Assembly: GCF_001509835.1 (NCBI RefSeq)
Contig: NZ_JXTJ01000012.1
Span: 1-64,000 of the forward strand
DNA length: 64,000 nt
Source of the DNA: Allobosea sp. WAO
GTDB taxonomy: Bacteria; Pseudomonadota; Alphaproteobacteria; Rhizobiales; Beijerinckiaceae
Direction: 5' to 3'
Shown: piece by piece, positions 45,633 to 54,312 of the stretch
How positions within the stretch are numbered: position 1 is the first letter of the stretch
Layout: the number at the start of each line of letters is the position of its first letter
The notes under the pieces: generated by a model
Databases searched by the model: none
Seen by the model: only the letters and a program-made list of their open reading frames with translations
What the model was told of the DNA's origin: nothing
Program-made: the position numbers and the translations under genes

Positions 45633-46366
45633 GCATAGACCGTGCGGAAGCCGAGCCGGCGATACATCTCGAAGGCGAGGCCGTTGCTCTGGTCGACTTG
45701 GAGATAGGCGAGTTTGCAGCCCTGAGCCGCCGCCCACCCCATCAGGCCGAGCATCAGCTTCTTGCCGAGGCCTTTCCCGCGCAGGCTCTCGTCGACGATC
45801 ACCGCGCCGATCTCGGCCATGCCGCGTTCGGCGACGCTCATCGCATAGGCGGCGGGGCGGCCCTCATGCAGCAGGGTCGCGAAGGCGGCCGGCAGGCGCA
45901 CGCCAGAGACGATGGCGGACAGATGCTCGCGGTTGCGCTTGTTGCCGGTCTGGTGGCTGCAGACGCCGCTGATCCAGGCCTCCGTCGCCAGCGGGTCGAC
46001 GAGCATATCCGGATCTTCCGGATGCCGGGCAGGATCGAGCTCGGCGACCATGCCGAAGGAGGCGGTCTCGATCCGGTAGCCGCGCGCGGCGAAGCGCTGG
46101 CGGGCGCGTTCGGCGACGAGCGGCGTGAAGCGGATGCGCGGCGGCAGGCCGGCTTCCGCATAGAGCTTTTCGATGAACGCCAGGGTGTCGTCGTCCATCT
46201 CGGTGTTGGCCTGCAGGGCCGAAGCGGAGTTGGCACGGCCGGAATAACCATTGGCGAAGCGTACCGCCCAGTCGTCGATGACCAGCGTGGTCGGGGCAGG
46301 CCATGCATTGACGATGCGGCTTTCGCAGGCGCGGACCAGCGCGAGGTCGGTGACGGGCTTGTCCAT
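45605..46366 (-). CDS. GNAT-family N-acetyltransferase
   Basis: A 253-residue protein whose C-terminal half is a GNAT domain: AVIVDESLRGKGLGKKLMLGLMGWAAAQG is the acetyl-CoA binding motif A, followed by YLQVDQSNGLAFEMYRRLGF. The N-terminal half is a divergent first GNAT-like domain. Substrate unknown. Its 3' end overlaps the EamA gene tail-to-tail by 28 bases. It starts 2 bases after the cupin gene stop, so the two are probably co-transcribed. Confidence 0.88.
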   Translation of the reverse strand: MDKPVTDLALVRACESRIVNAWPAPTTLVIDDWAVRFANGYSGRANSASALQANTEMDDDTLAFIEKLYAEAGLPPRIRFTPLVAERARQRFAARGYRIETASFGMVAELDPARHPEDPDMLVDPLATEAWISGVCSHQTGNKRNREHLSAIVSGVRLPAAFATLLHEGRPAAYAMSVAERGMAEIGAVIVDESLRGKGLGKKLMLGLMGWAAAQGCKLAYLQVDQSNGLAFEMYRRLGFRTVYAYETRVLDR

Positions 46367-46368
46367 GC

Positions 46369-46815
46369 TCAGTGATCCCCGGGCTGCCAGCCCGGCTCCG
46401 CCATCTCGAAGGCCGAGAAGGCGAAGCCCGGCGCGACCGTGCAGCCGACCAGCGTCCAGCCGCCGAGGGGGGCGGCGCTCTGCCAGCAGCCAGCGGGCAC
46501 GACGATCTGCGGGCGCTGGCCGGCGGCGAGATCCTTGCCGAGATGTTGGGTCACGGCGCTGGTGCCGTCCTGCGACAGGCTGAGCGCCAGCGGCGCACCA
46601 GCATAGTGATGCCAGATCTCGGCCGCGTCGACGCGGTGCCAGTGCGAACTCTCGCCGGCATCGAGCAGATAATAGATCGCGGTCGAGAAGCCGCGGCCTT
46701 CCGGCCCCTGCGGGTCGCGGAAGGTCTCGCGGTAATGTCCGCCCTCGGGATGGGGCTTCAGCGCGAGCAGCGCGATGATGCCGGCCGCATCGAGGCCGTC
46801 TAACGGTGGACTCAT
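46369..46815 (-). CDS. Cupin domain protein (DUF985/YML079W-like)
   Basis: A 148-residue single-domain cupin with LALKPHPEGGHYRETF at the N terminus, STAIYYLLDAGESSHWHRVDAAEIWHHYAG and VVPAGCWQSA. This is the DUF985 family, related to yeast YML079W. Metal ligands are plausible in SHWHRVD and WHHY. Function unknown. It precedes the GNAT gene by 2 bases and follows a palindromic repeat. Confidence 0.88.
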   Translation of the reverse strand: MSPPLDGLDAAGIIALLALKPHPEGGHYRETFRDPQGPEGRGFSTAIYYLLDAGESSHWHRVDAAEIWHHYAGAPLALSLSQDGTSAVTQHLGKDLAAGQRPQIVVPAGCWQSAAPLGGWTLVGCTVAPGFAFSAFEMAEPGWQPGDH

Positions 46816-46841
46816 GGTTGTGGTCCTACGATGTCTTGGCC

Positions 46842-46953
46842 CTCAGCCCTCATCCCGAGGGCGATCGCCGATCGCGTCTCGAAGGATGCTTCCAGTGTGT
46901 TCTGGATCATCCTTCGAGACGCCGCTGCGCGGCTCCTCAGGATGAGGGCTGAG
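46842..46953. repeat. 112-bp nested palindromic repeat (copy 2)
   Basis: The right outer arm (46932-46953) is identical to that of the copy at 26615-26636. The left arm (from 46842) matches with a few changes. Inner 15-base arms (46874-46888 and 46908-46922) are perfect. It lies between gloB and the cupin gene on the same strand, so it may act as a terminator/stabiliser. Confidence 0.85.
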
Positions 46954-46965
46954 AAAGGCTGCTGC

Positions 46966-47730
46966 TCAGAACCGGTTCTTGGCTTCGCGCAGCGCGGCGA
47001 AGACCTCGCCGGCCGGCTTGCCGACCAAGCCGAGCGTGGCTGCGAGAGCGTCCTCGCCGGCGCGGAAGAACGGGTTCGTCGCCTTTTCCTCGGCGATCGT
47101 CGTCACCGCCCAGAAGCGGCCCTCGGCCTTGGCCGCCTCGGCTTCGGCGAGGCGGGCGGCGACAGCTGGATTGCTCGGGTCCATCGCTGCGGCGAAGCGC
47201 CCGTTCGACAAGGTGTAGTCATGGCCGGTGATCAGCCTTGTCGCGTCCGGCAGCGCCATGATGCGGGAGAGCGAGGCCCACATCGCATCCATCCGGCCCG
47301 GCATGACGCGGCCGCAGCCCATGACGAAGACGACGTCGCCGACGAGAGCGAGGCGGGCGCCCTGGCTGACCAGGCTGACATGCCCCTCGGCATGGCCCGG
47401 CGTCGCCCAGACCTCGAAATCATAGGCGCCGAGCGCGACATGGTCGCCTTCGCCGATCACGACGTCGACCGGCGCGGCACCGCGGGCGGCCGCGGGCGCG
47501 AAGACCTTGGCTCCGGTCGCCTGCTTCAGGGTGAGGATGCCCTGGACATGGTCGGCATGCTCATGCGTGACCAGCACCTGCGAGATTCGCCAGCCCTTGG
47601 CGCGGGCGGCGGCGAGGACCTCTGCTGCATCGGGCACGTCGACTGCGGCGCAGACGCCGCTCGCCGGGTCGTGCAGCAGGGCGCCGGCATTGTCGCTGAG
47701 CGTGCGGAAGACATGGATGTCGAGAGGCAT
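46966..47730 (-). CDS. gloB: Hydroxyacylglutathione hydrolase GloB
   Basis: A 254-residue metallo-beta-lactamase-fold glyoxalase II that hydrolyses S-lactoylglutathione. Metal motif: His56, His58, Asp60, His61 (THEHADH); also TPGHAEGHVSL, VGDVVFVMGCGR and LITGHDYT. The C-terminal helical glyoxalase II extension ends LREAKNRF. ATG 47730 begins the family pattern (PLDIHVFRTLSDNAG). It is divergent from a methyltransferase gene, a pairing often seen in alphaproteobacteria. Confidence 0.94.
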   Translation of the reverse strand: MPLDIHVFRTLSDNAGALLHDPASGVCAAVDVPDAAEVLAAARAKGWRISQVLVTHEHADHVQGILTLKQATGAKVFAPAAARGAAPVDVVIGEGDHVALGAYDFEVWATPGHAEGHVSLVSQGARLALVGDVVFVMGCGRVMPGRMDAMWASLSRIMALPDATRLITGHDYTLSNGRFAAAMDPSNPAVAARLAEAEAAKAEGRFWAVTTIAEEKATNPFFRAGEDALAATLGLVGKPAGEVFAALREAKNRF

Positions 47731-47871
47731 GGCAGGCTCCGGGGCGCGGGCAGCGAGACGCAGCCGCAAGGGCGATCGAGCCGTTCATAGCGGCTTTGCC
47801 GGGCCAAGCCCAACACTACGCAGCGTCAGATGCTCTTGCGCTGGCCCGCTGCCTGCGCCATCTCCGTGGTC

Positions 47872-48642
47872 ATGGCTCTCGATGTCGTCGACCTGCGTGC
47901 CTTCTATGCCAGTCCGCTCGGGCATGTGGCGCGCCAGGCGGTCGGACGGGTCGTGATAAGGCTCTGGCCGCATTGCCAGCGCCAGCGTCTGCTGGGGCTC
48001 GGTTTCGCCACGCCCTATCTGCCCTTGATCGGCGGCGAGGCCGAACGCGTCATCGCCTTCATGCCCGCGGCGCAAGGTGTGCTGAACTGGCCGTCGCAGG
48101 GCCTCTCGGCTTCCGCCCTGGTCGAGCCGACGCTGCTGCCGCTGCCGACCGCCTCGGTCGACCGCGTGCTCATCGTGCACGCGCTCGAGGAGACCGAGAG
48201 CCCTGAGGATCTGCTCGAGGAGGCTTCGCGGGTGCTCAACCCCGGCGGCAGGCTGATCGTGATCGTGCCGAATCGACGCGGCCTCTGGGCCCGGATGGAC
48301 ACGACGCCCTTCGGTCACGGCCGGCCCTTCAGCCGCAGCCAGCTCGAGAACCTGATGCGCCGCGCGATGTTCTCGCCGGAGAACTGGGCCGAGGCTCTCT
48401 ATGTGCCGCCCTTGCGCCGGCGCCTGTTCCTGCGCTCGGCCGGAGCCTGGGAAAAGTTCGGCGCGGGCCTCTCGCTGCCCTTCGCCGGCGTGCATGTCGT
48501 CGACGCCACCAAACAGTTCTATCGCCAGGCGCCGTTGCGGGCGACGCGCCGTAGTTTCGCCTTCCGGCCGGTGTTGTTGCCGCAGCCGACGCCGTCTCGC
48601 CGCCTGACCCGGGATCGTGGTGCGTCACCGCCGGCGGGTTGA
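47872..48642 (+). CDS. Class I SAM-dependent methyltransferase, gloB-associated
   Basis: A 256-residue methyltransferase-type protein. The N terminus MALDVVDLRAFYASPLGHVAR and the motifs LPTASVDRVLIVHALEE, LNPGGRLIVIVPNRRGLWAR and DTTPFGHGRPFSR are characteristic of the methyltransferase group encoded divergently from gloB. Motif I is degenerate (LGFATPYLPLI), so SAM binding is uncertain. ATG 47872 is preferred over 47830. Function unknown. Confidence 0.88.
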   Translation: MALDVVDLRAFYASPLGHVARQAVGRVVIRLWPHCQRQRLLGLGFATPYLPLIGGEAERVIAFMPAAQGVLNWPSQGLSASALVEPTLLPLPTASVDRVLIVHALEETESPEDLLEEASRVLNPGGRLIVIVPNRRGLWARMDTTPFGHGRPFSRSQLENLMRRAMFSPENWAEALYVPPLRRRLFLRSAGAWEKFGAGLSLPFAGVHVVDATKQFYRQAPLRATRRSFAFRPVLLPQPTPSRRLTRDRGASPPAG

Positions 48643-48752
48643 CAATCGCGGCGGGGCGCGGCCAAGGTCCGCCGCTTTTTCTTAGGTTCCCCGACCGTAG
48701 CCGCAGCGCGGACGCGTCTCCCTTCAGGATGTGGGACCAGAACTGGATGTCG

Positions 48753-49706
48753 ATGCGAAGCTATCTGGATTTCGAGAAGCCGGTCGCCGAACTGGAGGCC
48801 AAGGCTGATGAGTTGCGGGCCCTGGACGCCAAGGGCGACGGCTATTCGCTGACCGAGGAAATCGGGAAGCTGGAGGCCAAGGCCGGACAGTCACTGAAGG
48901 AGCTCTATGGCGCCCTGACGCCATGGCAGAAGACCCTGGTGGCGCGCCATCCGCAGCGGCCGCATTTCCTCGACTACTGCGCCGGGCTGATCGACGAGTT
49001 CACGCCGCTCGCCGGCGACCGCGCCTTCGGCGAGGACGAGGCCATCGTCGGCGGCTTCGGCCGCTTCCGCGGCGAGCCGGTCTGCGTCCTCGGCCAGGAG
49101 AAGGGCAACTCGACCGAGACCCGGATCCGGCACAATTTCGGCATGCCGAAGCCTGAGGGCTATCGCAAGGCGGTGCGCCTGATGGAGCTCGCCGATCGTT
49201 TCGGCTTGCCGGTGCTGAGCTTCATCGACACCGCCGGCGCCTATCCCGGCATCGAGGCTGAGGAGCGCGGCCAGGCCGAGGCGATCGCGCGCTCGACCGA
49301 GACCTGCCTTGCCTTGCGCACGCCGAGCGTCGCGCTGGTGATCGGCGAGGGCGGCTCGGGCGGCGCCATCGCGATCGCGGCCGCGAGCAAGGTGCTGATG
49401 ATGGAGCACGCGATCTATTCGGTGATCTCGCCGGAAGGCGCGGCCTCGATCCTCTGGCGCGACACGGCCCGCGCCCAGGACGCCGCGACGGGCATGAAGA
49501 TCACGGCCCAGGACCTGCTGAAGTTCGGGATCATCGACAAGATCGTCTCGGAGCCGACGGGCGGGGCGCATCGCGAGCCGCAGCTCGCGATCGAGCGGGC
49601 CGGGGCGGCGATCGCCGCGGCGCTGTCGGATCTTTCCGGGCTCAGCGCCGACGAGATCGTCGAGCGGCGGGCGGACAAGTACCTCGCGATCGGCCGCTCG
49701 CTCTGA
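48753..49706 (+). CDS. accA: Acetyl-CoA carboxylase carboxyltransferase subunit alpha
   Basis: A 317-residue subunit that pairs with AccD to transfer CO2 from biotin to acetyl-CoA, first step of fatty acid synthesis. Motifs: MRSYLDFEKPVAELEAKADEL at the N terminus, PVLSFIDTAGAYPG, GEGGSGGAIAIAA and SVISPEGAASILWRD. ATG 48753 follows an ATG at 48747 that is also possible. Stands alone here. Confidence 0.96.
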   Translation: MRSYLDFEKPVAELEAKADELRALDAKGDGYSLTEEIGKLEAKAGQSLKELYGALTPWQKTLVARHPQRPHFLDYCAGLIDEFTPLAGDRAFGEDEAIVGGFGRFRGEPVCVLGQEKGNSTETRIRHNFGMPKPEGYRKAVRLMELADRFGLPVLSFIDTAGAYPGIEAEERGQAEAIARSTETCLALRTPSVALVIGEGGSGGAIAIAAASKVLMMEHAIYSVISPEGAASILWRDTARAQDAATGMKITAQDLLKFGIIDKIVSEPTGGAHREPQLAIERAGAAIAAALSDLSGLSADEIVERRADKYLAIGRSL

Positions 49707-49726
49707 GATCAGGGCGGGCCTGCAAT

Positions 49727-49760
49727 TTGCCGGGATTTCAGCATATGGCCATCCCGGCAA
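49727..49760. repeat. Inverted repeat after accA
   Basis: TTGCCGGGAT (49727-49736) and ATCCCGGCAA (49751-49760) are perfect 10-base arms around a 14-base loop, 21 bases after the accA stop. No T-run follows; it may be a Rho-aided 3' structure. Confidence 0.5.
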
Positions 49761-49876
49761 GGCCTGTGGTAAGGAACGGTCAAGCCTAACGGTTCTAAAT
49801 CCGGGCAAGCGGCATAATTTGGCCGTGATGCCTGATGCATGGTCGAGTCAGACGGCCGAGCGATGGGAATGACGAC

Positions 49877-51280
49877 GTGGCATTGAAACATCTCGCGCTG
49901 ACGGCCCTGATCGCCCTTTCCGTGGCCGCCTGCGAGGAGGACCGCTATCGCGGCTCGGCGCGCCACAACATTCCGATCCCCTCTGCGACCTATGCGCTCA
50001 TGTCCGAGAAGGGCGTGACTAGGAGCCAGCCGATCGTGATTCGTTCCTACAAGAAGGAATCGGAGTTGGAGGTCTGGAAGAAGCGCTCGGACGGTCAGTA
50101 CGTGCTGCTCAAGACCTTCCCGATGTGCCGCTGGTCCGGCCAGCTCGGCCCGAAAATCCGCGAAGGCGACCGGATGGCGCCGGAAGGCTTCTACGCCATC
50201 ACCCCGGCGCAGATGAATCCGAACTCGTCTTTCTACGTCTCGTTCAACATGGGCTATCCCAACGCCTATGACCGCTCGCATGGCCGCACCGGCGCGCATC
50301 TGATGGTGCACGGCGCCTGCTCCTCGGCGGGCTGCTATTCGATGACCGACGACCAGATCGGCGAGCTCTATGCGCTGGTGCGCGAGGCCCATAATGGCGG
50401 GCAGCGGGCCGTGCAGATGCAGGCCTTCCCGTTCCGGATGACGCCGGAGAACCTCGCCAAGCACCGGCTCGACCCGAACATGGCGTTCTGGAAGAACCTT
50501 AAGGAAGGCTCGGACTATTTCGAGATCGCCAAGGACGAGCCTTCGGTAGGCGTGTCCGGCGGGCGCTATGTCTTCAATGGCGGCAGCAATTCGTCGGTCT
50601 CGCAGGCGGTCGCGCAGAAGCGCCAGCAGGACGACGCGCAGGTCGCGGCGCTGGTCTCCAAGGGCACGCCGGCGGTCAAGCTGATCTATGACGACGGCGA
50701 CCAGCACCACTCCTTCAAGCGCCTGCTGGCGCAGTCCGGTGCCGATGCGATGAACAAGTCGGTCGCCTGGGGGTCGCGCGATGTCGGCATCAGCCGCGTC
50801 GACTCGCTGATCGGCCCGCGCGTCGTCGTCCTCGACGACAAGGGCCGGACGAAGGCGACGGTCCGGGCCGAGTCGGCCGACAATGACGCGGTGCTCGCCG
50901 CGGTGCGCGGCGCTGCCGAGCAGCCTGCGGCGGAAGCCAAGCCGGCGACTGCGGTCGCAGCCGCTCCGGCCGCTCCTGCGAAGCCTGCGGAGGCCGCGAC
51001 GCAGGTCGCCAAGGTCTCGCCTGGTGCGGCCACGCCCGCGCCGATCCAGACGGCCGCCAGCGCCGAGCAGCCTTCCTTCTACCAGCGCGCGCTCAGCTTC
51101 GTGCCGCTGTTGGGCAGCTCGTCCGAGCCGAAGGCCGAGACGGCGCCGATCGCCTCGGTCGTTCCCGAGACGCCGCAGCGTACGGTGGCGCCGCTGCCGC
51201 CGCGCCGCTCGCCGGCCCTGCGCACCTCGCGCCTAGACCAGCCGGATGCGGCCTATGCGAGCCAGCCGGTGGCGCGCTGA
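49877..51280 (+). CDS. L,D-transpeptidase (YafK-like) lipoprotein
   Basis: A 467-residue lipoprotein. The signal peptide ends in a lipobox with Cys19 (LSVAACEED). The YkuD-type domain spans about 45-215, with His145 and nucleophile Cys153 in VHGACSSAGCYSM. A long Ala/Pro-rich C-terminal region follows (residues 340-467). It probably makes 3-3 cross-links or attaches proteins to peptidoglycan at the outer membrane. GTG 49877 is chosen because it gives a proper signal peptide; ATG 49835 adds polar residues before it. Confidence 0.9.
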   Translation: MALKHLALTALIALSVAACEEDRYRGSARHNIPIPSATYALMSEKGVTRSQPIVIRSYKKESELEVWKKRSDGQYVLLKTFPMCRWSGQLGPKIREGDRMAPEGFYAITPAQMNPNSSFYVSFNMGYPNAYDRSHGRTGAHLMVHGACSSAGCYSMTDDQIGELYALVREAHNGGQRAVQMQAFPFRMTPENLAKHRLDPNMAFWKNLKEGSDYFEIAKDEPSVGVSGGRYVFNGGSNSSVSQAVAQKRQQDDAQVAALVSKGTPAVKLIYDDGDQHHSFKRLLAQSGADAMNKSVAWGSRDVGISRVDSLIGPRVVVLDDKGRTKATVRAESADNDAVLAAVRGAAEQPAAEAKPATAVAAAPAAPAKPAEAATQVAKVSPGAATPAPIQTAASAEQPSFYQRALSFVPLLGSSSEPKAETAPIASVVPETPQRTVAPLPPRRSPALRTSRLDQPDAAYASQPVAR

Positions 51281-51320
51281 AGGCCTGATCACCGTCTCGT
51301 CGCGCTGAGATAAAAATATC

Positions 51321-51353
51321 ACGCCCGTCGCCATTGCTGGCGGCGGGCGTTTT
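51321..51353 (+). terminator. Terminator after the L,D-transpeptidase gene
   Basis: Bases 51321-51332 pair with 51339-51350 over 12 positions with one G-T wobble and a 6-base loop, followed by TTTT. Confidence 0.85.
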
Positions 51354-51505
51354 GCTAGGCATGGAAACAGCTGCTGAGGCGTTGTCTGCCTAGTCCTTGG
51401 GCGTGCTGCAAAAAACCTCATCTTGCCGGTTTTGGGGTATCGCAAGCGTAATCGAGGCGGATGCGCGAAGTGAATCGCGCATGGAACCCTTCGACGGAGC
51501 TTTCG

Positions 51506-52420
51506 ATGGTCTTTGGTATTTGCAGGCTTGCGACGGCCGCCGCGGCGCTGTCGATCTCGCTGACGGCCGCCGGTATGGCGCAGGCCTCCGACCTGCCGAG
51601 CCGGAAGGCTCCGCCGCCGGCGCCGGTCGCACCGAGCATCACCTGGTTCGATATCGCCGTCAGCATCAAAGGGATGACGGACTATAATTTCCGCGGCATC
51701 TCGCAGACCGACCGCAAGCCCGCGATCCAGGGCGGCGCCGAGCTGCAGTTCTACGACAACCTGTTCTATGCCGGCGTCTACGCCTCGAATGTCGATCTCA
51801 CCACCAGCCCGACGGCGGAGGTCGACTTCTATGCCGGTATCCGGCCGAAATTCGGCCCCTTCACCGTCGATGTCGGCGTCTGGCAGTACTACTACCCTGG
51901 TGAGAAGCAGTATATTGACCTCGCCGGCGGCTACTGGACGCCGAAGAACACCGATTTCACCGAGATTTACGGCAAGCTGTCCTATAATTACGAGGACAAG
52001 CTGATCGTCGGCGCCAATCTCTTCTATGCCTGGGACTGGCTCGGCACCGGCGCGACCGGCACCTATGGTTCGCTCACGGCCAAGTACAACCTGCCTTTCC
52101 TCGAGGGCCTTGCAATCTCGGGCGAGGTCGGGCGCTACTGGCTCGGCACGCCGAATGCCAGCATCTATTTCGCGGCGCCGGTCGACCTGCCGGACTACAC
52201 CTACTGGAACGCCGGCATCTCCTACACCTGGAAGAACCTGACTGCCGATGTGCGTTATCACGACACCAGCCTGTCGAAGACCGAATGCTTCGCGCTGACG
52301 GCCGATCCGCGCGGCATCGTCTCGGGCTCGGGCCGCTCGAAATGGTGCAATCCGACCGTGGTCGGGACGCTCTCCTTCGACATCACGGCGAGCAGCGTCG
52401 GCATCTTCGCGCCGAAATAG
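51506..52420 (+). CDS. TorF-family putative porin
   Basis: A 304-residue outer-membrane protein with a signal peptide (residues 1 to about 27, ending GMAQA). The family-start motif is VSIKGMTDYNFRGISQTDRKPAIQGGAELQ, followed by alternating beta-strand sequence (FYAGVYASNVDL, VDFYAGIRPKFG, YNYEDKLIVGANLFY). It closely fits TIGR02001-type proteins of unknown substrate. GGAG precedes ATG 51506. A terminator hairpin follows. Confidence 0.9.
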   Translation: MVFGICRLATAAAALSISLTAAGMAQASDLPSRKAPPPAPVAPSITWFDIAVSIKGMTDYNFRGISQTDRKPAIQGGAELQFYDNLFYAGVYASNVDLTTSPTAEVDFYAGIRPKFGPFTVDVGVWQYYYPGEKQYIDLAGGYWTPKNTDFTEIYGKLSYNYEDKLIVGANLFYAWDWLGTGATGTYGSLTAKYNLPFLEGLAISGEVGRYWLGTPNASIYFAAPVDLPDYTYWNAGISYTWKNLTADVRYHDTSLSKTECFALTADPRGIVSGSGRSKWCNPTVVGTLSFDITASSVGIFAPK

Positions 52421-52447
52421 CGCCGTCTGGATCTGGGATGTGACCTC

Positions 52448-52471
52448 GAAAGCCCGCGTGAGCGGGCTTTC
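52448..52471 (+). terminator. Terminator after the porin gene
   Basis: GAAAGCCCGC (52448-52457) pairs perfectly with GCGGGCTTTC (52462-52471) around GTGA; CTTTT follows a few bases on. Confidence 0.85.
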
Positions 52472-52547
52472 TGCTTTTCCGGCTCTATGCTGGCCAGATC
52501 AGGCGCGGCCATGGCAGGCTTGAGCCAGGGAATGCCGGGAGCCCATC

Positions 52548-53342
52548 TTGCCTGAGACCGAAGCCGTCGACGCCCTCGCCGAGACCATCGCCACCACCCG
52601 GCTCGCCCGCACGCCCTTGCCGGCTCAAGCAAGCAAGGCGCCGCCCGACGTCGCCCGGGCCTATGCCGTGCAGGGTGCCGTGCATCGGCGGCTGGCAGCC
52701 TCGCGCTTCGGCCGGCGCAGTGGCTGGAAGATCGGCTGCACCACGCCGGTGATGCAGGACTATCTCGGTATCGACCATCCCTGTGCCGCCGGACTGTTTG
52801 CCGGCTCGAGCCATGCGAGCGGCACCGTGCTGCGCCATGGCGATTTCGTCCGCGTCGGCGTCGAGTGCGAGATCGCGGTCAGGCTGGCGCGTGATCTCGC
52901 CGGGGAGGGGGCTACCGCGGAGAGCGTGCGCGGCGCGGTCGGCACGGTGATGGCGGCGATCGAGATCGTCGACGACCGCTATGTCGACTGGCAGACGATC
53001 GGAACGCCGATGCTGATCGCCGACGACTTCTTCGCAGCAGGCTGCGTGCTCGGCGCCGGACTGGCGCCGGACACTGTGCCGGATCTCGCCGGGCTGCACG
53101 GCCGGACGCTGGTCGACGGTGTCGAGGTCGGCTCCGGTGTCGGTGCTGACGTGCTCGGCCATCCCTACACCGCGCTGGCCTGGCTCGCCGATCACGCGCA
53201 GGCGCGAGGCGAGCCGCTGCGGGCCGGCGAGACCGTGCTGCTCGGCAGCCTGGTGAAGACGCAATGGGTGCCACCGGGCGCTACCGTCAGGGTCGAGATC
53301 GAGGCCCTCGGGGCGGTCGAGGTGCAGTTCGCTGCCGGCTGA
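52548..53342 (+). CDS. 2-keto-4-pentenoate hydratase-like protein (FAH family)
   Basis: A 264-residue fumarylacetoacetate-hydrolase-fold protein of the MhpD type: GWKIGCTTPVMQDYLGID, VGVECEIAVRLARDL, AIEIVDDRY and GSLVKTQWVPPGATVRVEIEALG. Such enzymes hydrate 2-hydroxypenta-2,4-dienoate in aromatic meta-cleavage or act as decarboxylases. No other meta-cleavage genes are nearby. The start is TTG 52548 with GGGAG about 8 bases upstream. Confidence 0.88.
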   Translation: MPETEAVDALAETIATTRLARTPLPAQASKAPPDVARAYAVQGAVHRRLAASRFGRRSGWKIGCTTPVMQDYLGIDHPCAAGLFAGSSHASGTVLRHGDFVRVGVECEIAVRLARDLAGEGATAESVRGAVGTVMAAIEIVDDRYVDWQTIGTPMLIADDFFAAGCVLGAGLAPDTVPDLAGLHGRTLVDGVEVGSGVGADVLGHPYTALAWLADHAQARGEPLRAGETVLLGSLVKTQWVPPGATVRVEIEALGAVEVQFAAG

Positions 53343-53384
53343 GGCTGCTGCCTTCACACAGCCGCTGCGCTGGCTGGCGAACGG

Positions 53385-54206
53385 CTATCGCGACATCGAG
53401 GTGCGCATGTAGTTGCGCGGCGCGGTTCCAAGTCTGCGCTTGAACATCGTGGTGAAGGCCGCGACGTTGTCGTAGCCGGCGAGCATGGCGATATCGGTGA
53501 CGGATGCACCCTCGGCCAGTTTCGGCAGGCAGGCGAACAGGCTCGCCTGCTGGCGCCAGGCGACGAAACTGAGGCCGGTCTCCTTCTGGAAGAAGCGGGT
53601 GAAGGTGCGCCTGCTCATCGCCAGCCTGCCGGCCCATTCGTCCAGTCGTTCGGTGACCGAAGGCGCGGCCATATAGGCGCGGCAGAGCGCGGCGAGGCGC
53701 TTGTCCGAGGGAAAGGGCAGGCCCAGTGGTCTTGCCTCTAGCGTTGTGATCTCCTCTGCCAGCAATTCCAGCACGAGGGCGACCTTGCGCGTGCCCGGCT
53801 CCGCATCGCGCAGGCGGATCGCCTCGTCGATCAGCGCGCGGGCAAGGTCGGTGACCCCCAGCACCTGCAACATGCGCGCTGCAAGATCGCCGAGCCCGGG
53901 CAGGAGATAGACCGATTTCATATCGACATCGCTCAGCATCTCGACGGAATGCTGCAGGCGCGCAGGGATGAGCAGCGCGTGGCCGGGCGGGACCATCCAG
54001 CAACCCTGCTGCGTCTCGACCAGCACGACGCCGGAGAACGCGCAGAGCAACTGGTCCTGACGGTGGCAGTGGAGCGGGACCTTGTAGCCTGCGGGATTGT
54101 CCGAGCTATGGACCAGCACATCGGCTTCCGACCGGGCGATCCAGCCGAGACTGCGGTGGTGGCGATCCTCGAGCGCCTCCAGGCTTTGGCGCGGCAACTG
54201 TCTCAT
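53385..54206 (-). CDS. AraC-family transcriptional regulator with cupin N-terminal domain
   Basis: About 273 residues: an N-terminal cupin sensing domain (VPLHCHRQDQLLCAFSG, WMVPPGHALLIPARLQHSVEM) and two C-terminal helix-turn-helix motifs (AGRLAMSRRTFTRFFQKETGLS; TDIAMLAGYDNVAAFTTMFKRRLG). ATG 54206 is preferred; GTG 54242 would add 12 residues. It is divergent from the Fsr-type exporter, which it probably regulates. Inducer unknown. Confidence 0.9.
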   Translation of the reverse strand: MRQLPRQSLEALEDRHHRSLGWIARSEADVLVHSSDNPAGYKVPLHCHRQDQLLCAFSGVVLVETQQGCWMVPPGHALLIPARLQHSVEMLSDVDMKSVYLLPGLGDLAARMLQVLGVTDLARALIDEAIRLRDAEPGTRKVALVLELLAEEITTLEARPLGLPFPSDKRLAALCRAYMAAPSVTERLDEWAGRLAMSRRTFTRFFQKETGLSFVAWRQQASLFACLPKLAEGASVTDIAMLAGYDNVAAFTTMFKRRLGTAPRNYMRTSMSR

Positions 54207-54312
54207 CTTTGGCCCAAACGCGAAGGTTTTTGACCGAAACACGAATGAAGGTCATCGGCAAGCTTTGTAGAAGAACCTCGCGCGATCAGTTCGCGCGCAG
54301 GAGATCAAGTCG

